DNA from: Flagellimonas alvinocaridis
GTDB taxonomy: Bacteria; Bacteroidota; Bacteroidia; Flavobacteriales; Flavobacteriaceae
Assembly: GCF_004916895.1 (NCBI RefSeq)
Contig: NZ_SNTZ01000001.1
Span: 962,263-1,026,262, forward strand
Length of the DNA stretch: 64,000 nucleotides
Direction of reading: 5' to 3'
Part shown: piece by piece, positions 24,391 through 31,608 of the stretch
How positions within the stretch are numbered: the first letter of the stretch is position 1
Layout of the letters: each line of letters opens with the position of its first letter
Notes under the pieces: model-generated
Told to the model about the DNA's origin: nothing
Databases searched by the model: none
What the model saw: only the letters and a program-made list of their open reading frames with translations
Made by a program: the position numbers and the translations under genes

Positions 24391-25385
24391 TCCGGAAATT
24401 TGGAACAACAAAAATCTAGGGCTGCATCCAAATCCTCGAATTTAAAATCAATCGCATTTTTAATTTTTTCGTGGCTGTAAATATCTTGGTGTCGCAATCC
24501 TTTCACCATATTTTTGGTAAGTCTACGCCTTTTCCCCAACAAAGAACTTCGAAGTCCATCCAAGCGCCACATAATCTCCAACATCCAAAAAGGGATTTTT
24601 TTTGTTGGAGGGGATACCCCCAATTTTGGAGCAATTTTTTGGAACAATTCTGCATAGGACAGATTATTGCTCACTAATATGAATCTTTCCCCGACAATGT
24701 TGGAATCCATAAGTTTGGTCATGGCATTGATCACATCACTGATGGTCACAAAACCGGTGCCACCCGGAATATAAGAGGTTTTACCTTTGGCTGCATAGGT
24801 GAAAAAACTACCGCTGCCTGACTTCCAAAACCCAGGGCCAATGACTACACCAGGATTTACAATGACCACTGACAGCCCTTCTTGTGAAGCGCGCCATACC
24901 TCAAGTTCAGCATCGTGTTTGGTAATCCCATACACCGAAGCATTGGTATTGGTCCATTCAGTGTCTTCCGTGACTTCTTTTTTAGTTATACTAGATCCAA
25001 TGGCAGCAATGGAGCTTACATAGCAAAGTTTTTTTATGCCATACTTAAGACTCAAGTTTACAACATTGGCAGTCCCTTCTACATTGGCCTGGACCAAAGC
25101 CTTGTACATTTTAGGGTCAAAAGAAATTAAGGCAGCGCAATGGTAGACCTCCTCAATGCCAATAAAAAGTTGATCTAAATTGCCCATAGAGGTAATATCG
25201 GCCTGTACCCACTGTATTTTTTCCAGAAGACTTTCAGGTTGATTGGAATAATACCCAAAAATCTTGGAAACTTTTCCAAGAGACTCTTTGGTTCTATAGT
25301 TGGCTCTTACTGTTTTTCCATTTTTCACCAAATGGAACAGCAGGTGCGAACCTATCAACCCAGTACCTCCAGTGACCAATATCAT
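24387..25385 (-). CDS. NAD-dependent epimerase/dehydratase family protein
   Basis: A 332-residue extended short-chain dehydrogenase. The nucleotide-binding motif is at the very N-terminus (MILVTGGTGLIGSHLL), and the catalytic pair is in VYGITKHDAELEVW (Tyr and Lys), with the preceding Ser in LCYVSSIAAIG. The C-terminal substrate region resembles dihydroflavonol-reductase-like or 3-beta-hydroxysteroid-dehydrogenase-like proteins more than sugar epimerases. Substrate unknown. It is divergent from tyrS (84 bases between starts) and convergent with DUF4296. Confidence 0.88.
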   Translation of the reverse strand: MILVTGGTGLIGSHLLFHLVKNGKTVRANYRTKESLGKVSKIFGYYSNQPESLLEKIQWVQADITSMGNLDQLFIGIEEVYHCAALISFDPKMYKALVQANVEGTANVVNLSLKYGIKKLCYVSSIAAIGSSITKKEVTEDTEWTNTNASVYGITKHDAELEVWRASQEGLSVVIVNPGVVIGPGFWKSGSGSFFTYAAKGKTSYIPGGTGFVTISDVINAMTKLMDSNIVGERFILVSNNLSYAELFQKIAPKLGVSPPTKKIPFWMLEIMWRLDGLRSSLLGKRRRLTKNMVKGLRHQDIYSHEKIKNAIDFKFEDLDAALDFCCSKFPD

Positions 25386-25440
25386 GTGGTAAAAGTACCT
25401 ATTTGTACTGAAATTATTCAGGGAAGTGGCAACTTCATTT

Positions 25441-25448
25441 TATATTTG
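25441..25448 (+). promoter_or_regulatory. candidate -7 box of tyrS
   Basis: TATATTTG matches TAnnTTTG exactly and ends 21 bases before the tyrS ATG. Confidence 0.5.
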
Positions 25449-25469
25449 CAGCTATTCTAAAAGTAGATC

Positions 25470-26765
25470 ATGAAGAAGAATTTTGTTCAGGAATTGCAAT
25501 GGAGGGGAATGATACATGATGTAATGCCGGGAGCGGAGGAGCATCTAATGGAAGCCATGCGGGCTGCATATGTGGGGATTGATCCTACAGCGGACTCCCT
25601 GCACATTGGACATTTGGTGGGGGTGATGATGTTGAAACACTTTCAATTGGCAGGACACAAGCCTTATGCGCTTGTGGGAGGAGCAACAGGAATGATAGGA
25701 GATCCTTCCGGTAAATCCGCAGAACGAAATTTATTGGATGAGGAAACACTCAGACATAATCAAGAGGCCATAAAAGCACAGTTGGGTCGGTTTTTGGACT
25801 TTGAAAGCGATGTGCCCAATGCAGCCGTTTTGGTGAACAACTACGACTGGATGAAAGATTTTTCATTCTTGGAGTTTATTCGGGATGTTGGAAAACATAT
25901 CACAGTTAATTACATGATGGCCAAGGATTCGGTTAAAAAACGACTTTCGGCCGATGCCAAGGAGGGAATGTCTTTTACTGAGTTTACTTATCAATTGGTA
26001 CAAGGGTACGACTTTCTGCACCTTTACCGTGCACACGATTGTACGCTTCAAATGGGCGGGAGCGATCAGTGGGGTAACATTACCACGGGAACAGAATTGA
26101 TAAGGCGTATTGGCAATGGAAAAGGCTTTGCCTTGACCTGTCCTCTGATAACCAAGGCAGATGGGACCAAATTTGGCAAGACCGAAGGCGGAAACGTTTG
26201 GTTGGATGCTGAGCGAACCTCTCCCTACAAGTTCTACCAATATTGGTTGAACACTTCGGATGAAGATGCTGAAAAGTATATCAAAATATTTACCTTCTTG
26301 AACCAACAAGAAATTGAAGATTTGGTGGCCGAGCATAAAGAAGCCCCCCACCTAAGAACCCTTCAAAGGAAATTGGCAGAGGAAATCACTATTATGGTGC
26401 ATTCCGAAGAAGATTTGGACAATGCCATAAAGGCCAGTGATATTTTGTTTGGAAAATCCACTTCAGAAGATTTAAAAAAGTTGAACGAAAAGACCTTCTT
26501 GGATGTCTTTGAAGGAGTTCCACAAGCGAAAGTATCAAGAGAAGAGATAACTTCTGGTTTGGATATGATCGGTGCCTTGGCCGCAAAAACCCAATTCTTG
26601 GGATCTAATGGTGAAGCCAGAAGGGAGCTTAAACAAAATTCCATTTCAGTGAACAAGGAAAAGGTTAAGGAAGATTACCTAATTACCGAGGCCGATTTGA
26701 TCAACAACAAATTTGTATTGCTCCAAAGGGGTAAGAAAAACTACTTTGTCATGGTAGTGGAATAG
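25470..26765 (+). CDS. tyrS: tyrosine--tRNA ligase
   Basis: TyrRS charges tRNA-Tyr. The 431-residue class I synthetase shows the HIGH-type motif in [14 protein letters not shown] (about residues 39-52), the tyrosine-binding [13 protein letters not shown] and [12 protein letters not shown], and the KMSKS variant [10 protein letters not shown] usual in bacterial TyrRS. The C-terminal S4-like RNA-binding domain starts near residue 365 ([16 protein letters not shown]). It is a single-gene unit with promoter box and terminator. Confidence 0.97.
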   Translation: MKKNFVQELQWRGMIHDVMPGAEEHLMEAMRAAYVGIDPTADSLHIGHLVGVMMLKHFQLAGHKPYALVGGATGMIGDPSGKSAERNLLDEETLRHNQEAIKAQLGRFLDFESDVPNAAVLVNNYDWMKDFSFLEFIRDVGKHITVNYMMAKDSVKKRLSADAKEGMSFTEFTYQLVQGYDFLHLYRAHDCTLQMGGSDQWGNITTGTELIRRIGNGKGFALTCPLITKADGTKFGKTEGGNVWLDAERTSPYKFYQYWLNTSDEDAEKYIKIFTFLNQQEIEDLVAEHKEAPHLRTLQRKLAEEITIMVHSEEDLDNAIKASDILFGKSTSEDLKKLNEKTFLDVFEGVPQAKVSREEITSGLDMIGALAAKTQFLGSNGEARRELKQNSISVNKEKVKEDYLITEADLINNKFVLLQRGKKNYFVMVVE

Positions 26766-26766
26766 A

Positions 26767-26800
26767 AAACAAGGGCCATCTTTTAAGATGGCCCTTGTTT
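26767..26800. terminator. bidirectional terminator between tyrS and the cupin gene
   Basis: Perfect 16-base inverted repeat around a two-base centre (AAACAAGGGCCATCTT / AAGATGGCCCTTGTTT). It abuts the stop codon of the convergent cupin gene at 26801. Confidence 0.88.
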
Positions 26801-27346
26801 TTAGGCGATGAAGGATATTCCGTAACGCCCACAGATTTCACTCACTTTGGCAAAATCAGGGGGTCCTGGGGGCAGTTTCCCCAACTCTTCGAACATATGC
26901 TCCAGTCCTGCAGGGAAAACGCTTAGAATGGTTCGGCAATCTTGATTGCCCACTACTTTCCAAGTATGGGGTACATTTTTAGGGGCAAAAGCAAGGTCGC
27001 CTGCTTTTAAAACAGTGGTTTCACCTCCAACGGTGACTTCCAGTTCGCCTTCCAAAACTTTGAATATTTCATCTTCGTTGGTATGTACATGGGGTGGGAT
27101 CATGGTGCCCGGTGGATTCACTTCCTCAATCAATGTAAACATGCCATTGGTGTCTTCACCGGTTAGTTTAAAGGTTTGTTGGTCTCCGATAACGTTCACC
27201 TTCTTGCCTTCATCCTTGCGCACGATTTTTGGGCTCAAGGGATCATTCTCTTTTTTCGATGTTGAAGAAAAATGGGCAAACGAGGGTAATGATGCAAGTG
27301 CGGCAGCAGAAAGGGCACTTCTTTTTAAGAATGCATTTCTATCCAT
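26801..27346 (-). CDS. exported cupin-domain protein
   Basis: A 181-residue protein with an N-terminal export signal (MDRNAFLKRSALSAAALASL). This resembles a Tat-type leader with the twin arginine degenerate, so the route is uncertain. The cupin core covers about residues 65-150: metal ligands in PPHVHTNEDEIFKVLEGE and the second motif APKNVPHTWKV. It resembles quercetin-2,3-dioxygenase-like cupins; enzymatic activity and substrate cannot be assigned. It is a single gene convergent with tyrS. Confidence 0.85.
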   Translation of the reverse strand: MDRNAFLKRSALSAAALASLPSFAHFSSTSKKENDPLSPKIVRKDEGKKVNVIGDQQTFKLTGEDTNGMFTLIEEVNPPGTMIPPHVHTNEDEIFKVLEGELEVTVGGETTVLKAGDLAFAPKNVPHTWKVVGNQDCRTILSVFPAGLEHMFEELGKLPPGPPDFAKVSEICGRYGISFIA

Positions 27347-27464
27347 AATTGTTGGTTTGTTTGATTATTCCAATCAAATTACATAAAACTTTGAAAACCA
27401 TTAAGAATGGATATATAAGAGGTTTGTATTTATGTGTGGATCGAAGGATTTTGTTGTTTTCCCA

Positions 27465-28451
27465 TCAAAGTGCCATTAAATTACATCCCCGAACATCTGA
27501 ATGGTCAAACCTGCCTAAAATTTCAAAAGACCCATCGGCGTAGGTTTTACCCAAATCTTGGGTAGCTATAAAGGAACACGAATGAAGGTTGGCCAAATCA
27601 ATTACGTTGATTCCACCTGTTTTTCCATGAGATTGATTGCTTAGTGGATCTTCCGTGTCCCGTGTCAAGATTTTCATCCATGGAGGAGCCATAAAAATGC
27701 CGTTACCTTGGGAATAGGCTTGGGATAAGAGTTCTGTCATCCCATATTCAGAATGTATACTGGGAACCCCAAAGGCATTTTTTAGGATGTCATGTAGTTC
27801 GGCACGAATCAATTCCTTGCGCTTTCCTTTCATTCCACCGGTCTCCATAATGGTGGTATGTTTTAAGGGTATGGGAAATTGTTCCGCTAAATCCAACAGG
27901 GCAAAAGAGACACCGATCAATAAGGTTTTGGAACCAGAAGCCTCCTGCGCTTTCAGTTTTTGATGGAGGTCTTGAAGATTGTACAGATAAAATCCACTGT
28001 TGGGATGTTGTGAACGGGATACCAGCTCATTGACCATGTAGACCAACGACGAACCTTTTCGCTCCAAATAAGATGGCAATAAGGCCAGAATACATAATTC
28101 CTCCACAGGGCCGTAAAACAATGTAAAGGCTTCCAAAAAACTACGTTCGTACAAGCTTAGATCGGCCACGTAATGTTTACTTGTCGTATTTTGGGTGGTA
28201 CCACTGCTCTCAAATACGGTTTCCGGTTTTTTTTGGTCAGTAACTACGGTTTTGGTCTTGAAGAAATCAATAGGCAGGAAAGGAATTTGGGATATGTGAT
28301 CGACCTCTATGGGAGTTCTCCCCAAATGATTGCAATAATCTGTGTAAATGGGATTGTTTCTATATTGAAATTGAAAAATTTCCATGGCCAAGGAATCAAA
28401 TTCATTGGAATCTTGGATGGAAAATAGCTGTTGGATATCCGTGTTGTCCAT
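27465..28451 (-). CDS. LuxE/acyl-protein-synthetase-like protein
   Basis: A 328-residue protein resembling LuxE (acyl-protein synthetase), a member of the adenylate-forming superfamily that activates fatty acids. Visible marks are the Ser/Thr/Gly-rich nucleotide loop ETVFESSGTTQNTTSKHY near residue 80, METGGMKGKRKEL, and HSEYGMTELLSQAY, which corresponds to the A5-type YGxTE motif. Luciferase genes luxA/B and reductase luxC are absent, so this is an orphan of the kind common in Flavobacteriaceae; a role in fatty-acid or polysaccharide-related activation is only an inference. It is preceded by a terminator for the upstream gene. Confidence 0.82.
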   Translation of the reverse strand: MDNTDIQQLFSIQDSNEFDSLAMEIFQFQYRNNPIYTDYCNHLGRTPIEVDHISQIPFLPIDFFKTKTVVTDQKKPETVFESSGTTQNTTSKHYVADLSLYERSFLEAFTLFYGPVEELCILALLPSYLERKGSSLVYMVNELVSRSQHPNSGFYLYNLQDLHQKLKAQEASGSKTLLIGVSFALLDLAEQFPIPLKHTTIMETGGMKGKRKELIRAELHDILKNAFGVPSIHSEYGMTELLSQAYSQGNGIFMAPPWMKILTRDTEDPLSNQSHGKTGGINVIDLANLHSCSFIATQDLGKTYADGSFEILGRFDHSDVRGCNLMAL

Positions 28452-28475
28452 TGGGCCGTAAAAGTACCCAAAAAT

Positions 28476-28504
28476 AAAAAAGCCCTTTGGTAAGAGAGCT
28501 TTTT
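28476..28504 (-). terminator. terminator downstream of the first mini type IX protein
   Basis: On the minus strand AAAAAGCTCT - 9-base loop - AGGGCTTTTT followed by further T/A tract (one G-T pair). It separates the small sorting-domain gene from the LuxE-like gene. Confidence 0.7.
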
Positions 28505-28516
28505 AAAGTGTATATT

Positions 28517-28840
28517 TTACTTCACGACCAGTTTTCGGGTCATGGTTTTTTTCTGTTCGGTTACTTGGAGTACGTAGACCCCTGGAACCAACCTGGATAT
28601 GTCTAAAGTGTTGGTTGCGATTCTATCGGTAAGAACCACTTCTCCGAAAACATCGAACACTTTTATTTGTTTGGTCCCGTTGGATTCTGTGGTAATATAG
28701 ACTTCCTCGCCATAAGCGGGGTTAGGGTACATTTTAAAACCCTGAAGCTCTTGTGCGGGCTCTGTGTTTACACTGACCAATTCCTGACCGTAGGTGAATA
28801 TAGGTAAAGCCATAATGAGAACAAAGTAGAGTTTCTTCAT
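28517..28840 (-). CDS. minimal type IX secretion sorting-domain protein, copy 1
   Basis: A 107-residue protein consisting of a signal peptide (MKKLYFVLIMALPIFTYGQ), about 15 residues of spacer, and a type A T9SS C-terminal sorting domain. The domain marks are FKMYPNPAYGEEVYI, IKVFDVFGEVV, LDISRLVPGVYVLQV and the terminal KKTMTRKLVVK. I start at the ATG at 28840; a longer frame adds 19 residues ahead of the signal peptide. If the sorting domain is removed during secretion, almost nothing of the protein remains, so there is no cargo domain. The next gene upstream is a close relative of the same design. Confidence 0.85.
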   Translation of the reverse strand: MKKLYFVLIMALPIFTYGQELVSVNTEPAQELQGFKMYPNPAYGEEVYITTESNGTKQIKVFDVFGEVVLTDRIATNTLDISRLVPGVYVLQVTEQKKTMTRKLVVK

Positions 28841-28982
28841 GAATGCTGATTTGGGGTATGCAATGTAAAAGTATGTAAACCAGTAGAAAAGGGCCATAAA
28901 ATGTTGTGAAATGGCACTTTGTGTTGGTAAAGCAGGAAAAACTGTGGTTTATGACCTTGTCAGCGGGCTAAAACAGTCAAAA

Positions 28983-29294
28983 TCACTTGACTATTAGCTT
29001 TCTAGTGGCCACTTTGTTGTTTTCAAAAACCCTGAGGATGTAAACGCCCTTGTCCAAACGCGAAAGATTGAGTTCTTGACCTATAATTGTGGTTTGTAGC
29101 ACTTGGGTACCCAGAACATCAAAAATAAGGATTTGTTTGGGTGCGTTATAGGCTGTTTCTATAAAGACTTTTCCTTGTGTAACAGGGTTTGGATAGAGTT
29201 TAAACCCTTCTATATCCGAGCTTGCCTTTGCATTTTCCTGAGAAAACCCAATAGCGCAGACAAAAAATAGAATTACAAGGTAAAAGTGCTTCAT
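28983..29294 (-). CDS. minimal type IX secretion sorting-domain protein, copy 2
   Basis: A 103-residue paralogue of the preceding entry: signal peptide MKHFYLVILFFVCAIGFSQ, about 10 residues of spacer, then a type A sorting domain (FKLYPNPVTQGKVFIET, ILIFDVLGTQVLQT, LNLSRLDKGVYILRVFE, RKLIVK). It has its own -7 box. Like its neighbour it contains no cargo domain. The 142 bases between the two genes hold nothing else I recognise. The short products may be secreted peptides, decoys or remnants of a larger T9SS protein. Confidence 0.85.
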   Translation of the reverse strand: MKHFYLVILFFVCAIGFSQENAKASSDIEGFKLYPNPVTQGKVFIETAYNAPKQILIFDVLGTQVLQTTIIGQELNLSRLDKGVYILRVFENNKVATRKLIVK

Positions 29295-29321
29295 AAAGTA
29301 TTGATAACAAAGGCTGTGCCA

Positions 29322-29329
29322 CAAATATA
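29322..29329 (-). promoter_or_regulatory. candidate -7 box of mini type IX protein copy 2
   Basis: On the minus strand TATATTTG matches TAnnTTTG exactly and ends 27 bases before the ATG (A at 29294). Confidence 0.5.
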
Positions 29330-29392
29330 AAAAAATATGCTTGCGATGGTGGGACCGTTCAACGATTAGTGTTTCTTTTTTCGATGAAATGC

Positions 29393-29424
29393 AAAAAAAA
29401 GCCCCCTGACAATATCAAGGGGCT
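29393..29424 (-). terminator. terminator of the receptor/beta-helix lipoprotein operon
   Basis: On the minus strand AAGCCCC-TTGA - TATTG - TCAG-GGGGCTT followed by eight T. It lies 29 bases past the stop of the beta-helix lipoprotein gene. Confidence 0.85.
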
Positions 29425-29452
29425 TGTAGGTTATTATGTCAAGAGCATTTTC

Positions 29453-31558
29453 TTAATTGGTTGCCCAATCAAAGATGGTTACATCTACTGTTGCTGGATT
29501 ATCATAAGCGGCATCCACATCGATGGTTACGCCGTCAACAGTAACGTTGGTAGTGGCACCACCATCCCTAAAGTCAACGTTGGTTTCATATCCACTTAAA
29601 GAAAGACCAGTGATTGCAGCACCAGATTCCTTTTTGAATTGTAATGCGGTACCACCTTGACTGGAAACACAGGTCAAGTTTTCCAAAGTTGGCATGTTGT
29701 TATCACCATCCGCTTCAACAGCAGTAGAGAAACCAGCTTCAGTATGAAGTACATAAGCATCAGTCAAAGTTCCGTTCCAACCTTCTGTCCAGTCAATAGC
29801 ATCGTCCTGGTTGTTTTCCAAGTAGAAGTTGGATGCTGAAACGGTACCTCCAAAGAACTCAACACCATCATCTGCACCGTTCAATACGGCAACGTTGCTG
29901 ATGGAAGTTCCAGAACCTACAGCATAAAGTGTAAGACCGTTGTATTGAGATTCAGAGTTGATCTGCGCACCAGCGTAGTTAATGATCAAGTAATCAATAG
30001 AACCTGAGTCGTCAGTATCGTTGGAACCACCATAAATAATGTTACCTACTTCTGCAACTGCATCGGTACCTTTGGTAGTTGTGGCATTTCCGGCGATGAC
30101 CAAACCACCCCAATCACCAGGAGTTTCACCGCTAGATGTCATAACAACTGGATTGGCAGCGGTTCCTTGGATATCGATCATACCACCTTTTTGTACTACA
30201 ATGTAAGTACTTGTTGCACCTGCAGCTTGTACATCGGCGGTAATAGTGGTACCAGCAGGGATAGTCAAAGTAGCACCTGATTCAACGCTCAAAGTTCCTT
30301 GCAAAGTATATGCAGTTGAGGCATCCAAAGTCAAATCTGAAGTAACACTTCCCTTAAGGTTTGCTGAAGTGGTAATGTCTTCACCTGTTGCCCAAGAGAA
30401 CATGTTAATGTCAACAGTTGCCAAGTTGGCATATAGTTCATTTGGATCGGAATCTTCGCCTTCAATCTGTACGTTGGAAACAGCGCCACCATCCCTAAAG
30501 TCCAAGATAGTTTCGTAACCAGATATGGAAAGACCAGTGATAGTTGCACCAGACTCTTTTTTGAACTGAAGTGCGGTACCTCCTACTGTTGACAAAACTG
30601 TCAAGTTTTCTAAAGTTGGCATGTTGTTGTCACCATCTGCTTCAACAGCAGTAGAGAATCCTGCTTCGGTATGCAATACATAAGCATTGGTCAACGTACC
30701 GTTCCATCCTTCCGTCCAATCAATGGCATCGTCTTGGTTATTTTCCAAGTAGAAGTTGGAAGCAGAAACTGTTCCTCCAAAGAACTCAACACCGTCATCA
30801 GTACCATTTAACAACGCAACATTGCTGATTGTTGTTCCGGAACCAACAGCATAAAGTGTAAGGCCGTTGTATTGGGATTCTGGATTGATTTGGGCCCCGG
30901 CGTAGTTGATGATCAAATAGTTGATGGTACCAGAGTTGTCCGTATCGTTGGAACCACCATATTTGAACTCACCAACCTCTGCGGTAGCATCGGTGCCTTT
31001 GGTAGTGGTAGCATCACCAAGGATTACCAAACCACCCCAGTCTCCTGGAGTTTGATTATTGGAAGTCATTACTACAGGATCGGCAGCAGTCCCTTGGATG
31101 TCAATGGAAGCACCTTTTTGGATTACAATGTATGTCTCGGTTTCATCACCGGATGCAGCCGTAGCTGTAATAGTGGTACCGGCAGGAATAGTTAACTTAG
31201 CACCATTCTCAACGCTTACCGCTCCGTCTAAGGTATAGGCGATAGAAGGGTCAAGTTCCAAATCCTCTGTAATGGGACTGATGGAGGTCAAGTCTGAGGC
31301 ATCTGTACACGCATTTGGACAAGAACCACCGCAATCTACTCCCGTTTCATCACCGTTTTGAATACCATCATCACATGTTGCTTCAACAGGGCAAGCGCCA
31401 CAAGTACCACCGCAATCCACGCCTGTTTCTGTGCCGTTTTGAATGCCATCGGAACATGTTGGGCCAGCGGGGCCACCGTCATCGCTACTACAACCCGTGA
31501 GTACGAGCGCAAATGCAGCTGCTAAGGCTATTGAAAGTTTAAAGATTTTCGTTTTCAT
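29453..31558 (-). CDS. surface lipoprotein with two tandem beta-helix units
   Basis: A 701-residue predicted lipoprotein. The signal peptide ends in the lipobox LVLTGC (Cys23), followed by SSDDGG, an acidic +2 region typical of surface-exported lipoproteins in this phylum. Residues 35-84 hold two copies of a Cys-rich motif of the form C-x-DGIQNG-x-ETGVDCGG. Residues 92-393 and 401-701 are two copies of one ~300-residue unit, offset by exactly 309 residues, rich in short beta strands, Asn/Asp/Gly and Thr as in right-handed beta-helices. It follows the TonB-dependent receptor gene by 50 bases on the same strand and ends at a terminator, so they form one operon. I infer a substrate-capturing partner for the receptor. 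It is not SusD-like (no TPR helices). Confidence 0.85.
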   Translation of the reverse strand: MKTKIFKLSIALAAAFALVLTGCSSDDGGPAGPTCSDGIQNGTETGVDCGGTCGACPVEATCDDGIQNGDETGVDCGGSCPNACTDASDLTSISPITEDLELDPSIAYTLDGAVSVENGAKLTIPAGTTITATAASGDETETYIVIQKGASIDIQGTAADPVVMTSNNQTPGDWGGLVILGDATTTKGTDATAEVGEFKYGGSNDTDNSGTINYLIINYAGAQINPESQYNGLTLYAVGSGTTISNVALLNGTDDGVEFFGGTVSASNFYLENNQDDAIDWTEGWNGTLTNAYVLHTEAGFSTAVEADGDNNMPTLENLTVLSTVGGTALQFKKESGATITGLSISGYETILDFRDGGAVSNVQIEGEDSDPNELYANLATVDINMFSWATGEDITTSANLKGSVTSDLTLDASTAYTLQGTLSVESGATLTIPAGTTITADVQAAGATSTYIVVQKGGMIDIQGTAANPVVMTSSGETPGDWGGLVIAGNATTTKGTDAVAEVGNIIYGGSNDTDDSGSIDYLIINYAGAQINSESQYNGLTLYAVGSGTSISNVAVLNGADDGVEFFGGTVSASNFYLENNQDDAIDWTEGWNGTLTDAYVLHTEAGFSTAVEADGDNNMPTLENLTCVSSQGGTALQFKKESGAAITGLSLSGYETNVDFRDGGATTNVTVDGVTIDVDAAYDNPATVDVTIFDWATN
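29456..30358 (-). repeat. second copy of the 309-residue beta-helix unit (coding repeat)
   Basis: Residues 401-701 of the lipoprotein. Stretches such as GVEFFGGTVSASNFYLENNQ and GFSTAVEADGDNNMPTLENL are identical in both copies, indicating a recent or selectively maintained duplication. Confidence 0.85.
30380..31285 (-). repeat. first copy of the 309-residue beta-helix unit (coding repeat)
   Basis: Residues 92-393 of the lipoprotein, aligned with copy two at a constant offset of 309 residues (for example PGDWGGLVI at 171 and 480). Copy-specific differences are concentrated near the N-terminal and C-terminal ends of each unit. Confidence 0.85.
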
Positions 31559-31608
31559 AATTAGGGTTTTTGAAGTTTAAAATATTATGGTTACAGGTTT
31601 ATATTTAG

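Noticed and set aside
29453..31558. SusD identity for the lipoprotein after the TonB receptor
   Set aside because: SusD proteins are mainly helical with TPR units; this product is duplicated, beta-rich and Gly/Asn/Thr-rich.
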